From Segatella copri (GTDB lineage: Bacteria; Bacteroidota; Bacteroidia; Bacteroidales; Bacteroidaceae), in the NCBI RefSeq assembly GCF_019249655.2, contig NZ_CP137557.1, positions 3,195,001 through 3,259,000 on the forward strand: a stretch of 64,000 nt of DNA, given 5' to 3'. Below are positions 33,804 through 42,384 of this stretch, piece by piece. The notes beneath the pieces are model-generated. The model was not told the DNA's origin. It made no database searches and was given only the letters and a program-made list of their open reading frames with translations. The number at the start of each line of letters is the position of its first letter. Position 1 is the stretch's first letter. Position numbers and translations under genes: made by a program.

Positions 33804-34421
33804 CTACTCCTTGAAAAAGCCAAATAATTCTGCATCTATCAGGTCGGTAATCTTGCGGAAGTCTTCGGGATTATCGGCAAATTCCAGGTTGTCGCCATCT
33901 ACGATAATGAGGCGTCCCTTATAGCTCTTAATCCACTCTTCGTAACGGTTGTTCAGGCCTTGCAGGTAGTCGATGCGGATACTTTTCTCAAAATCTCTTC
34001 CGCGCTTCTCGATGTGCTTCACGAGGGTTGGGATGCTGCTTTTGATATAGATCATCAGGTCGGGGAGTTTCACCAGACTGATCATCAGGTCGAAGAGGTC
34101 GGTGTAGTTGGCGAAATCCCGGTCGCTCATCATACCGATGTCGTGAAGGTTGGGAGCGAAGATGCGAGCATCCTCGAAGATGGTACGGTCTTGCACGATG
34201 GTCTGTTCGGAGCGTGAGATTTCCACCACGTCGTGGAATCGCTTGTTCAAGAAATAAATCTGAAGATTAAACGACCATCGTTCCATATCCTTGTAGTAAT
34301 CGGCAAGGTATGGGTTATTATCCACGGGTTCGAAGTTTGCCTTCCAACCATATCGCTTGGCAAGCATCTTGGTCAATGTTGTCTTGCCACTACCTATATT
34401 TCCAGCTATTGCTATATGCAT
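33804..34421 (-). CDS. deoxynucleoside kinase (first paralogue)
   Basis: A 205-residue deoxynucleoside kinase that phosphorylates salvaged deoxynucleosides (dGuo/dAdo/dCyd class) in the cytoplasm. P-loop GNIGSGKT is at residues 7-14, the substrate-carboxylate motif EP near 31, the D78-R79-T80 motif in IVQDRTIFED and the arginine-rich lid KRGRDFE at 139-145. Length fits the bacterial dAK/dGK family. It is about 50-60 percent identical by eye to the paralogue 63 nt upstream, differing in the EPVDNN versus EPVAEN substrate-site segment. A TAG stop precedes an in-frame ASSK-repeat extension. Confidence 0.9.
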   Translation of the reverse strand: MHIAIAGNIGSGKTTLTKMLAKRYGWKANFEPVDNNPYLADYYKDMERWSFNLQIYFLNKRFHDVVEISRSEQTIVQDRTIFEDARIFAPNLHDIGMMSDRDFANYTDLFDLMISLVKLPDLMIYIKSSIPTLVKHIEKRGRDFEKSIRIDYLQGLNNRYEEWIKSYKGRLIIVDGDNLEFADNPEDFRKITDLIDAELFGFFKE

Positions 34422-34484
34422 TTTCTTACTTTGAATTTTGAACTTTGAACTTTATGATTAGTAAATATGATTCTCTTAAGAAGA

Positions 34485-35111
34485 TTATTCTTCCTTGGAA
34501 AAGAGGCCGAAGAGCTTGGCGTCAATCTTATCTACGATATCGCCAAACTGCTTGGGATTGTGCTCGAAGTCGAGGTCATCCACTTCTACCACCAGCACCC
34601 TACCCTTATACTTATTCATAATGAAATCATCATAAAGGCGGTTGATGCCTTCCAGGTAGTCGATAGGCATGCGCTGCTCATAGTCTCTGCCTCGCTTCTG
34701 GATGTTCTTCACCAGATGGGGAACGGAGGAGCGGAGATAAATCATGAGTTCGGGCATCTTCACCACCTCCATCATCGACTCGAAGAGTTCCATGTAGGTT
34801 TCATAATCACGCTCATCCATGTGTCCCATCGCCCTGTTGTTGGCGGCAAAGACATACACTCCCTCGAAGATAGTGCGGTCCTGAATAACGGTTTCCTTAC
34901 TGTGCTGAATCTCGAGCAGATTTTTGAATCGCTGCTTGAGGTAGAACACCTCCATGTTGAGTGCCCATCGGGAGATATCCTTGTAATAGTCGTCGATATA
35001 TGGGTTTTCGGCAACGGGTTCCAGATACTGTTTCCAACCATAATGTTTGGAAAGCATTTTGGTGAGCGTTGTCTTGCCACTACCGATATTTCCTGCTACT
35101 GCTATATACAT
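34485..35111 (-). CDS. deoxynucleoside kinase (second paralogue)
   Basis: A 208-residue paralogue of the downstream kinase: P-loop GNIGSGKT (7-14), EPVAENPYIDDYY substrate region (31-43), D78-R79-T80 in VIQDRTIFEG, and the lid KRGRDYE. Tandem pairs like this in lactobacilli form dAK/dGK and dAK/dCK heterodimers; a similar arrangement here is inference. The gene is first in a two-gene unit with a promoter-like TATTTTTG at 35185-35192. Which base each enzyme prefers cannot be read reliably. Confidence 0.9.
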   Translation of the reverse strand: MYIAVAGNIGSGKTTLTKMLSKHYGWKQYLEPVAENPYIDDYYKDISRWALNMEVFYLKQRFKNLLEIQHSKETVIQDRTIFEGVYVFAANNRAMGHMDERDYETYMELFESMMEVVKMPELMIYLRSSVPHLVKNIQKRGRDYEQRMPIDYLEGINRLYDDFIMNKYKGRVLVVEVDDLDFEHNPKQFGDIVDKIDAKLFGLFSKEE

Positions 35112-35184
35112 TATTTATATTGAATAATTTACATTTTAAATTCTATCTTGAGGCGTTCCTCAGACTAACTTATTTCCAATGGCT

Positions 35185-35217
35185 GCAAAAATACAATATT
35201 TATTCGGAATAACCAAA
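35185..35217 (-). promoter_or_regulatory. predicted promoter of the kinase pair
   Basis: On the minus strand TTTG (35217-35214) and TATTTTTG (35192-35185) lie 21 bp apart, about 74 nt upstream of the ATG at 35111. Confidence 0.6.
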
Positions 35218-35260
35218 GAAAATGGCGAAGAAGATTCAAAAAAAAACAAGAGAAGCTTTT

Positions 35261-35328
35261 ATATTTACCCTTAAGGCAAAAAATATTTTTCCTTAAGGGT
35301 AATTATATTTAGCCTTAAGGGTAAATAT
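35261..35328. repeat. 17-bp perfect inverted repeat with three CTTAAGGGTAA elements
   Basis: 35261-35277 and 35312-35328 are exact reverse complements (ATATTTACCC... / ...GGGTAAATAT). A third CCTTAAGGGTAA lies between them at 35291-35302. It is located upstream of the kinase promoter and could be an operator array or a decayed mobile repeat. Confidence 0.75.
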
Positions 35329-35405
35329 ATTCCCGATTCAGTTATTGATGTGATGAACATAAAGAATCTGGCATGGCTGCAGAAATGACAGGTATTTTTA
35401 AGTAA

Positions 35406-35443
35406 AAGCCCCCAGCCTACTTTTTCAAGCAGGCTGGGGGCTT
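35406..35443 (-). terminator. terminator of the mannan-catabolism operon
   Basis: AAGCCCCCAGCCT and AGGCTGGGGGCTT form a 13-bp perfect stem with a 12-nt loop, then TTTTACTT on the minus strand, 20 nt beyond the epimerase stop codon. Confidence 0.88.
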
Positions 35444-35462
35444 ATGGATGATAGTAAGGTTA

Positions 35463-36644
35463 TCAATAATCTCTTTCTATGAGTTCAAGACACATACGAC
35501 TGTTGTGATAAGGACATTTCCAGAAACCAGCCTTATCATCTTCCTTATTCACCGAACCATCCTCCAGGATAGCCCAATGCCACTCGCCGTTCTTGGCATC
35601 CAACAGATGCTTCGCCACATAATTCCAACAGGTGATGGCTATCAGCAGATTTTCCTCGGTGCGGAAATGCTGATAGAGATCGATGTGACCGATGATGTTC
35701 TCACACTGTACCCACCACTGGCGCTGGAGATCAAACTTATCCCCATCCTTCCAATGCTCATACACCATACTTCCATCCGGGCGCAATCCCTCGTCGGCAG
35801 CATCGGCTATTCTGCGGATGATGCGCTCTATCTTGCGCAGCAGTTCCTTATCGCCCAAGACCAGTGCCGTTTCATGAAGCAGCCAGGAAGCCTCAATGTC
35901 ATGACCATAACTTTCGATATTTCTTTTTCCCTGCCACTCATCATTGAAGAACAGGTCAAGATGATAGGTCTCCTTGTTCAGAAGCTTATCGGTGAAGATA
36001 TTGAGCAGGTTGCGGATACTTTTTTCCAATTCATCAGTCTTCCATACACGATAGAGATTGGTATAGGGTTCGATGATATGGAGATGAGTGTTCATCGTGC
36101 GGGATCCGTTCTCATCCTTATCAGAAAGACGCATATCGGCGATAGGCTCCCACTCACGGGTCAACGCCTCAATATATCCATTGTTCTTGGCATCAAAGGC
36201 ATGCTTCTCAATGTCGTGATATAGGGAAATCGCAATATCGAGCGCCTCCTTATCGCCCGTGGCACGGGCATACTCAGAGAAGCCATAGATGGCGAAACCG
36301 ATGGCATAGGTCTGTTTCTTGGTATCAAGCGGATTTCCCTTGTAATCCACACTCCAATAGATGCCGCCATATTCCTTGTCGAGGAAATGGTCGCGCACAT
36401 AGTTCTTGGCGCGGGTAGCAGCCTCCAGATACTCTGGTTTCTGGAGTACACGGTAGGCTGCCGAGAATGCCCACAGGATGCGGGCATTCATTACGGCACC
36501 TTTTTCAGCTTCCGGATGAACCTGGTCGTTGCCATCTACTCGTCCGTAGAAGCCACCATTCTCATCATCAGTTACTTTTTCTATCCAATAGTTGAGGATG
36601 TTGTTTTCCAACACATCCTTCATGGTTTCCTTCATATTTTCCAT
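35463..36644 (-). CDS. AGE-family mannobiose/cellobiose 2-epimerase
   Basis: A 393-residue (alpha/alpha)6-barrel enzyme of the N-acylglucosamine 2-epimerase superfamily, cellobiose 2-epimerase branch. In the Bacteroides mannan route the homologue converts beta-1,4-mannobiose to mannosyl-glucose in the cytoplasm. Visible features are GGFYGRVDG (near 30), NARILWAFSAAYR (near 52), GHDIEASWLLHE with a catalytic His, the QRQWWVQCENI stretch (near 310) and the terminal CPYHNSR with the second catalytic His. Its place next to a GH130 phosphorylase and a sugar symporter favours mannobiose as substrate over cellobiose. No signal peptide. Last gene of the operon. Confidence 0.9.
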   Translation of the reverse strand: MENMKETMKDVLENNILNYWIEKVTDDENGGFYGRVDGNDQVHPEAEKGAVMNARILWAFSAAYRVLQKPEYLEAATRAKNYVRDHFLDKEYGGIYWSVDYKGNPLDTKKQTYAIGFAIYGFSEYARATGDKEALDIAISLYHDIEKHAFDAKNNGYIEALTREWEPIADMRLSDKDENGSRTMNTHLHIIEPYTNLYRVWKTDELEKSIRNLLNIFTDKLLNKETYHLDLFFNDEWQGKRNIESYGHDIEASWLLHETALVLGDKELLRKIERIIRRIADAADEGLRPDGSMVYEHWKDGDKFDLQRQWWVQCENIIGHIDLYQHFRTEENLLIAITCWNYVAKHLLDAKNGEWHWAILEDGSVNKEDDKAGFWKCPYHNSRMCLELIERDY

Positions 36645-36714
36645 ATTCGTTCTATAGTGATTATCAGTTAAATATCAATATTTACTTCCCGAGATACTTA
36701 TTCCCGGGCACTGT

Positions 36715-38058
36715 CTACTTTCTGATAGGGAACTTCCAGGAGAGCACCATCAGCAGGAAGGCGATGACTGCCGGGAAGATAGAGAACAAGGACCATACCA
36801 TGGTGAGCACAGAATCTGTGACACTGGCTGGGTCTATCATCGTATTTCCCATCTTATCCGTAATCATGTTGGCACCTGCCCAACCCAGGAAGAGGGCGAT
36901 GAGCGAACCGGAGATGGCAGTACCAAACTTCTGGCTCATGGTTCCTGAAGAGAAGATGAGTCCGGTGGCTGATGTTCCGAAATGCTCTGTGTGATAGTCG
37001 GCTACATCCGCATACATAGACCACATCAATGGTGAATAGATACCGATACCCATGGAAGTAAGGACAACGATAACTATCATCACCCAGATATAAGATGGAT
37101 CCATCGGGATGAAGAAGAAGATGACCGAGAGGACCAGACAGAGTGCTGCTGCCCAGAAGAACGCCATTCGCTTGCTGCCCACCAATCGGGTGAACCATGG
37201 CGATACGCCGCCAAAAATCATACAGGTTACCTCACCAAACGCCATGAAGACGGTATAGTTGATAATCAATCCCTCGATAGTTACATTGCCATGCAGACAG
37301 TAATCGAACATATAGCCGGCTACAGCATAACGGAAACCATTGAAGAAATTGGTACACACGGCGATGGCTGTCATATAAAGCCAAGCCTTGTTGTGAACGA
37401 GGTCGGAGAACTGATGGAAAGAGAACTTCTCGGCACGCTTCGGCTTGAGGCGTTCCTTGGTAAGGAGACCGCAAACCAAGGTCATCACGGCTGCCGCAAT
37501 ACCAAGGATAGCACCGATAACAGCATACTGATGAGCAGCTGTACCGCCTACCATTTCTTGAAGATACGGAAAAGAGAGCAAGGTGATGAAACCCATCGCA
37601 TAAGCTCCCACCATGCGGAAGGAAGAGAACTGATTCTTCTCGTCATCGTCCTCGGTCATCACACCGAGCAGCGAACCGTAAGGCACATTCACCATGGTAT
37701 AAACCGCCATCATCAGCAGATAGAGGGCGTAGGCATAGATGCGCTTGCCCACAGGTCCAAAATCCGGGGTATAGAGCAGGAGCGCGAAAATCAATCCGAA
37801 AGGAATGGCACCATAGATGAGCCAAGGGCGATAGGTGCCGAAGCGACTCTGGGTACGGTCGGCAAGGGTACCCATCAGCGGGTCGGTAACCACATCAAAC
37901 ATACGAGCCACCAGCATCAATACGGCAGCATCGGCAAACGAGAGTCCGAAGACATTGGTAAAGAAGAGCGGAAAGGCGATAGACATCACCTTCCATACGA
38001 TGCCGCCGGCAGCGGCATCACCCAGCGCATAAGCAATTTTTTCTTTTATACTAGCCAT
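36715..38058 (-). CDS. GPH-family oligosaccharide:cation symporter
   Basis: A 447-residue inner-membrane carrier of the glycoside-pentoside-hexuronide (MelB-like) family, predicted to import mannobiose or related mannosides with a cation. The N-terminus MASIKEKIAYALGDAAAGGIVWKVM and the MelB-type acidic motif MLVARMFDVVTDPLMGTLADRT (near 47-68, in parts) are characteristic, as is FGTYRPWLIYGAIPFG. Twelve helices are readable with a short central loop near residue 215. It stands between the epimerase (70 nt) and the GH130 gene (111 nt, containing a hairpin at 38096-38146), so it supplies substrate to both. Confidence 0.88.
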   Translation of the reverse strand: MASIKEKIAYALGDAAAGGIVWKVMSIAFPLFFTNVFGLSFADAAVLMLVARMFDVVTDPLMGTLADRTQSRFGTYRPWLIYGAIPFGLIFALLLYTPDFGPVGKRIYAYALYLLMMAVYTMVNVPYGSLLGVMTEDDDEKNQFSSFRMVGAYAMGFITLLSFPYLQEMVGGTAAHQYAVIGAILGIAAAVMTLVCGLLTKERLKPKRAEKFSFHQFSDLVHNKAWLYMTAIAVCTNFFNGFRYAVAGYMFDYCLHGNVTIEGLIINYTVFMAFGEVTCMIFGGVSPWFTRLVGSKRMAFFWAAALCLVLSVIFFFIPMDPSYIWVMIVIVVLTSMGIGIYSPLMWSMYADVADYHTEHFGTSATGLIFSSGTMSQKFGTAISGSLIALFLGWAGANMITDKMGNTMIDPASVTDSVLTMVWSLFSIFPAVIAFLLMVLSWKFPIRK

Positions 38059-38095
38059 TGTTTTACTTTGAACTATAAACTATAAACTTTAAAAA

Positions 38096-38146
38096 AGGGA
38101 TTCATCCCTCGTACATATATAATACGTACGAGAGTCATGAATCCCT
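38096..38146 (-). terminator. intercistronic hairpin between GH130 and symporter genes
   Basis: AGGGATTCAT pairs with ATGAATCCCT, and inside it CTCGTAC pairs with GTACGAG. The stem lies within the operon; without a strong T-run it may be an attenuator or an RNA-processing/stability element that lowers expression of the downstream symporter and epimerase. Confidence 0.55.
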
Positions 38147-38169
38147 ACAATCTTTATACCTATAAAAAA

Positions 38170-39342
38170 TTATTTGCCTAATGTCTGTCTGTTCTTTGCT
38201 ACCAAAGCCTTGATCTTCTCCACAGAGAACTGAGTGCGATAGTCATCCTTTGGTGTGTTCATGCAGTAGTCTACCAGACGGTCGATGGTTGAGGTAGCTA
38301 CGTGCATGCGTGTATCAGAAGAAGCATAGTAGATAAATACCTTGCCATCCTCATCTGCAATCCAACCGTTGGCAAACACTACGTTCATCACATCACCAAT
38401 ATACTCAGGGCCCTCTGGTACGAGGAGGTATCCACCTGGCTCTGCGATGACTTCTGTAGGATCCTCAAGAGAGGTCATATACATATAGAGCACATAGCGG
38501 AGACCACTGGCACAGCCACGAACGCCATGAGCCAGGTGCAACCAACCCTTATCTGTTTTGATTGGGTGAGGTCCCTCACCATTCTTCACCTCCTGGATGG
38601 TGTGGTAATGACGGGCATTGATGATCTTCTCTTCCGTGATTTCGGCGTGAGTGATGTCATCAACGAGTGCCCAACCGATACCGCCGCCTGAACCTGTATC
38701 GATGAAACCATCCTGTGGACGGGTATAGAAAGCATACTTGCCATCAACAAACTCTGGGTGGAGAACCACATTACGCTGCTGACTCTTGGTCTTCAAATCA
38801 GGAAGACGCTCCCAGTTAACCAAGTCCTTGGTACGGGCGATGGCTGCAGTAGCAGTAGCTGCACTCAGGTCGCCTGGCTGGTCATCATCATGACGCTCAG
38901 CACAGAACACGCCATAGATATAACCATCCTCATGGGCGGTGAGTCGCATATCATAGATATTGGTAGCAGGAATTACATCCTCTGGCATGGTGATAGGCTC
39001 ATCCCAAAAACGGAAGTTGTCGATACCGTTAGGGCTTTCAGCCACAGCGAAGAAGCTCTTACGGTCGGCTCCCTCCACACGTACCACAAGTAGATACTTG
39101 CCGTTCCACTTGATGGCACCCGAGTTCAGTGTAGCATTCATCATGATGCGCTGCATCAGATATGGGTTGCTCTTCTCATCGAAGTCGTAACGCCACTCCA
39201 ATGGAGTATGTTCTGCGGTGAGGATTGGGTTCTTATATTTCTCGTAGATGCCGTTTCCCCACTCTACTGGTTCATTCTTGCGGCTCAGCAATTCCTCATG
39301 ATGAGCGCGAAGTGCTTTCACTTTGTCTTGAAATGTTGTCAT
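38170..39342 (-). CDS. GH130 4-O-beta-D-mannosyl-D-glucose phosphorylase
   Basis: A 390-residue GH130 enzyme (subfamily 1 look) that cleaves mannosyl-beta-1,4-glucose with phosphate to mannose-1-phosphate and glucose in the cytoplasm. I choose the ATG at 39342 (MTTFQDKVKALRAHHEEL); the longer frame adds a tail encoded by an intergenic repeat. With this start the conserved acid is D131 in NIYDMRLT, the same number I recall for the B. fragilis enzyme, supporting the start and the subfamily. Other family blocks are MNATLNSGAIKWNGKYLLVVRVEG, quoted in parts, and LHPEFVDGKYAFYTRPQDG. Neighbours (epimerase, symporter, GH26) complete the route. Confidence 0.93.
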   Translation of the reverse strand: MTTFQDKVKALRAHHEELLSRKNEPVEWGNGIYEKYKNPILTAEHTPLEWRYDFDEKSNPYLMQRIMMNATLNSGAIKWNGKYLLVVRVEGADRKSFFAVAESPNGIDNFRFWDEPITMPEDVIPATNIYDMRLTAHEDGYIYGVFCAERHDDDQPGDLSAATATAAIARTKDLVNWERLPDLKTKSQQRNVVLHPEFVDGKYAFYTRPQDGFIDTGSGGGIGWALVDDITHAEITEEKIINARHYHTIQEVKNGEGPHPIKTDKGWLHLAHGVRGCASGLRYVLYMYMTSLEDPTEVIAEPGGYLLVPEGPEYIGDVMNVVFANGWIADEDGKVFIYYASSDTRMHVATSTIDRLVDYCMNTPKDDYRTQFSVEKIKALVAKNRQTLGK

Positions 39343-39354
39343 AATATTTTTTAC

Positions 39355-39387
39355 TTTGAACTTTAAACTTTGAACTTTATGATTAGT
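39355..39387. repeat. intergenic repeat shared with 34436-34465
   Basis: AACTTTGAACTTTATGATTAGTAAA is repeated (here referred to by position; identical over about 25 bp) between the two kinase genes and between the GH26 and GH130 genes, in the same orientation. It belongs to the dispersed AT-rich intergenic repeats of this genome. Confidence 0.7.
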
Positions 39388-39425
39388 AAAGACTATTGAA
39401 TTATTCACTCTTCACTCTTCGTTCT

Positions 39426-40586
39426 TCACTTAACTTTCTTGATGTCTTTGACGAAGAGGACTTTCTTTTCCTTCTTGAATGCCTTGAAGTCCTCAACGAT
39501 GGCTCCATCGCCTACACCTGGGAGATAGGCTTCCTCCTGCGGCTTGTCCCATGCATTTCGCCAGAAGAGAACGTAGCTCAACTGATACTTCTGAAGTACC
39601 GGCCAGAGAGCCTGTGTGAACCAGTTCTGCTTCTGCGAAATACCACGGCATCCTGTCTCGGTGAGTGCAGGAATCCTGTTGATTTTCTTGTTAGCCTGCA
39701 TCATTACATCCAGGGTATTCTTCAGATTGGTCTGATAGTTGGCATCATCGTTGTCAAACTCATAAACATCCACGCCTACCATATCCACGAAGTCATTGCC
39801 CGGATAACGCTCCAGGAAAGCCTCAACGGTTTTCTCGCTTCCGAGGTTAGGCGACCAAGCCCAAACGATATTTGTACATCCATTTTTAGTAAGTGTGCGA
39901 TAGGTTTTTGCGTAAAGCTGGTTATATTGTGTAGGTGTACAACTGTTGGCTCCCCACCAGAACCATCCGCCATTCATTTCATGCCATGGACGGAAGATGA
40001 CGGGAACGAGATTTCCTTTTTTATCTTTCAACGAGAGGATGAAATCTGATACTTTCTTGAGCCAGGCATCGAACTTCTTCTGCTGTGCTCCCCCATCGAG
40101 TACGGCAGCCACAGCATCTCCCTTCGGATCCCAGGCATTCTCGCCTGTTGCCGGATTCCAAGGATGCCAGCTCAGGGTAACGATACCTCCTCGCTTGTTC
40201 TGGGCGATAATCTCCTGGCGCATTCTATCAAAAGGAACCCCATCGAGGTTCTCCTTACTGTCCAGCTCTATCTTGCCGAGGTCAAAGCCCATCACGGCAG
40301 GGTAATCGCCTGTGGTGAGAAGCACATCACTCTTTCCCTGATTCCATTTCCAAGTAGTACCATACACCGGATCATCCTGATGCCCCAACATAATACCCTT
40401 GTTTAATAATTTCTGCAGACGAATTATCTGTTGCTCAGCTGGTGTTTTGCAGCAAACCTTTTTGTCTTTACTGCAAGATGTACCTGCAGCCTGAACAGAA
40501 GCACCAGTGGTACCATCCACCTGTGCCATAGCTCCCTGCATCGCCAGCAGACAAACAGCACTGATCAATATTCTTTTTCCGAACAT
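39426..40586 (-). CDS. GH26 endo-beta-1,4-mannanase
   Basis: A 386-residue exported beta-mannanase. The signal peptide (1-21, MFGKRILISAVCLLAMQGAMA) ends before a Q; no lipobox, so probably periplasmic or secreted. The GH26 barrel shows GIMLGHQDDPVYG (64-76), SDVLLTTGDYPAVMGFDL (86-103), VTLSWHPWNP (136-145), RPWHEMNGGWFWWG with acid/base E203, and IPALTETG with nucleophile E310. Both catalytic glutamates are present, so it should be active on beta-1,4-mannan, releasing mannobiose. It starts 4 nt after the esterase stop and is second in the operon. Confidence 0.94.
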   Translation of the reverse strand: MFGKRILISAVCLLAMQGAMAQVDGTTGASVQAAGTSCSKDKKVCCKTPAEQQIIRLQKLLNKGIMLGHQDDPVYGTTWKWNQGKSDVLLTTGDYPAVMGFDLGKIELDSKENLDGVPFDRMRQEIIAQNKRGGIVTLSWHPWNPATGENAWDPKGDAVAAVLDGGAQQKKFDAWLKKVSDFILSLKDKKGNLVPVIFRPWHEMNGGWFWWGANSCTPTQYNQLYAKTYRTLTKNGCTNIVWAWSPNLGSEKTVEAFLERYPGNDFVDMVGVDVYEFDNDDANYQTNLKNTLDVMMQANKKINRIPALTETGCRGISQKQNWFTQALWPVLQKYQLSYVLFWRNAWDKPQEEAYLPGVGDGAIVEDFKAFKKEKKVLFVKDIKKVK

Positions 40587-40590
40587 AAAT

Positions 40591-41922
40591 TTATTTAGTT
40601 AATTGTTGAACAATCCAAGCCTGCCATTCATCCCACTGCTCCTGATACCAGAAATGACCGGTCATCTGGTAAAGACTCAGTGTCTTTGGCGCCTTCACAC
40701 TATTATATAATCCATAAGAAGAAGTAGGTGGAACTACCTCATCATTATATCCGAAGCTATACCAGCCTGGGCAGGTGATGCGACGGGCGAAGTTGGCGCC
40801 ATCATAATAGCGGGCACCTTCCAATCGCATTTTCTCTAACTCCGTAAGTTTCTGCTCTTTCCATGCAGCTCCCAGAACCTGATTTTCCTTATAGAAATAG
40901 TGAGGCCAACCGCCTGCAACTCCGTGAATTTCAGCCTCGTAATCGCACATAGCATCATGTACGGGAGCCAGGAAGGTGATGCGCTTGTCGAGTGCTGCCA
41001 CAGCAAGGGAGAGGAATCCACCCTGGGATGAACCCGTTACGCCGATGGTCTTGCCATTCCACTGAGGGAGAGAGGCGATGAAATCAACTGCACGAACGGC
41101 CCCAGTTACTACTCTCTTATAAGAGTTACGGTTAGGATTTTCGAGATTGGTATCCCAATAACCGTTCAGTTCACCGTTGGCAAGATCATCATACACCTTC
41201 TGCTCCATGGTAACAGGCACTCCGTGGATACCTATTTCGAGGACAATGCACTCGGAAGGTGCAGTGTAAGTGTCGCCCGAATAAGGACGAACACCTGCAC
41301 CAGGAACTCGAAGCAAGGCTGGATACTTGCCTTCTTTCACCGGTACGCTCAAGATACCATACATCTTAGAGCCCCAGCGATTGTTGTTATAACTGATTTC
41401 AAAAACTCTCTTGTCCTTGGTGCATCGCTCTGGCAGGAGAACCATCGTTGGATTGAGGTCGTTCTGGCGAGCCTCATCAAGCGCCTTTTTCCAGAAGGCA
41501 TCGAAATCCTTCGGTTCCTGTGCGAAAGGAAGAATCTTCTCAGGTGAAAAACCTGCAGTGCAGAGTCCTTCGTAGTTTCTTCCATCCACATGAGCGATAA
41601 CCTTGAAGCGATAGAAACCCGGCTGCTTCAGCGCCCCATTCCATTTCATCGTTCCTTCCTTGAGGATGGTACTTTTCTTCACATCTGGAAACATCACCGG
41701 ACCAGCCTCGTAATCAATATTTACATTATCTAATAGTGTTCCACTCTTGCGGACATTCACCGTGAAGGTTGCCTTCTCGCCTACCCGATAATTCCAATCC
41801 TGGTGGTCAGGTATCACCGTTACTACGATGTTATTTCCTTTGATTTGTGCACTCAGGTCTAACGACCCGAGCAAACTCATCACAACAACTATCATTATAA
41901 ACCTAAAAACATGCTGCTTCAT
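40591..41922 (-). CDS. CE7-like acetyl esterase (AXE1 family)
   Basis: A 443-residue exported esterase. After a signal peptide (1-25, ending DLSAQ) residues about 26-125 form a beta-rich N-terminal domain (VRKSGTLLDNVNIDYEAG). The alpha/beta-hydrolase part carries GVTGSSQGGFLS (nucleophile Ser near 292), an aspartate region around LAPVHDAMC/YNDEVVPP and the closing TGHFWYQEQW with the catalytic His. It belongs to the acetyl-xylan-esterase/cephalosporin-deacetylase (CE7) family and probably removes acetyl groups from mannan or its oligomers. First gene of the operon; the promoter is at 41976-41983. Confidence 0.87.
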   Translation of the reverse strand: MKQHVFRFIMIVVVMSLLGSLDLSAQIKGNNIVVTVIPDHQDWNYRVGEKATFTVNVRKSGTLLDNVNIDYEAGPVMFPDVKKSTILKEGTMKWNGALKQPGFYRFKVIAHVDGRNYEGLCTAGFSPEKILPFAQEPKDFDAFWKKALDEARQNDLNPTMVLLPERCTKDKRVFEISYNNNRWGSKMYGILSVPVKEGKYPALLRVPGAGVRPYSGDTYTAPSECIVLEIGIHGVPVTMEQKVYDDLANGELNGYWDTNLENPNRNSYKRVVTGAVRAVDFIASLPQWNGKTIGVTGSSQGGFLSLAVAALDKRITFLAPVHDAMCDYEAEIHGVAGGWPHYFYKENQVLGAAWKEQKLTELEKMRLEGARYYDGANFARRITCPGWYSFGYNDEVVPPTSSYGLYNSVKAPKTLSLYQMTGHFWYQEQWDEWQAWIVQQLTK

Positions 41923-41975
41923 TGTTCAATCGTTATTAATTTATTGCTAATTGTTTATTTTCTGTTTTACGGCTG

Positions 41976-41983
41976 CAAAGATA
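41976..41983 (-). promoter_or_regulatory. predicted -7 box of the mannan-catabolism operon
   Basis: TATCTTTG on the minus strand, 54 nt before the esterase ATG; drives esterase-GH26-GH130-symporter-epimerase. The rest of the 462-nt gap to the divergent susC is AT-rich and holds the opposing promoter. Confidence 0.65.
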
Positions 41984-42288
41984 CTGCAAATTTTCGAACT
42001 TCTCATGTATTTTTTTGCTCAATAAACATACTTTTCTGCAAAGATGAAAAAAAGTGCTTATTTTTAAAATCCAATGATACTAATATCATATAAGGATACT
42101 AAATAATATAAGGTACGCGAACATTATATATAATATATCACCCCAACGGAATCTATTGATTCCAAACTTCTTTCCCGAGAAAAGAATCAATGAAAAGCAT
42201 CCCAAGTCTACAAACATCAAAAAATCATTTTTTTGCAAGAAATTTGCTATAAAGTAAAAAAGTATCAGCAATTAGCAAAATAAGTATA

Positions 42289-42317
42289 TTGTTTTTCATA
42301 AAAAAGCTGTAATTTTG
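42289..42317 (+). promoter_or_regulatory. predicted promoter of the SusC-led operon
   Basis: TTG at 42289-42291 and TAATTTTG at 42310-42317, 18 bp apart, with a leader of about 60 nt to the SusC ATG at 42385. The shared divergent gap is the natural place for a regulator that switches both mannan operons. Confidence 0.65.
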
Positions 42318-42384
42318 CAGCGGAAATAGGAAAAAAGGCTTAACCCTCTCCTAAAACCATTCAAACTAACAAAACAAGGAATTT

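Noticed and set aside
42086..42271. 61-codon hydrophobic minus-strand frame in the divergent gap
   Set aside because: It lies in AT-rich promoter DNA between two operons, where hydrophobic frames arise by chance; no family resemblance.
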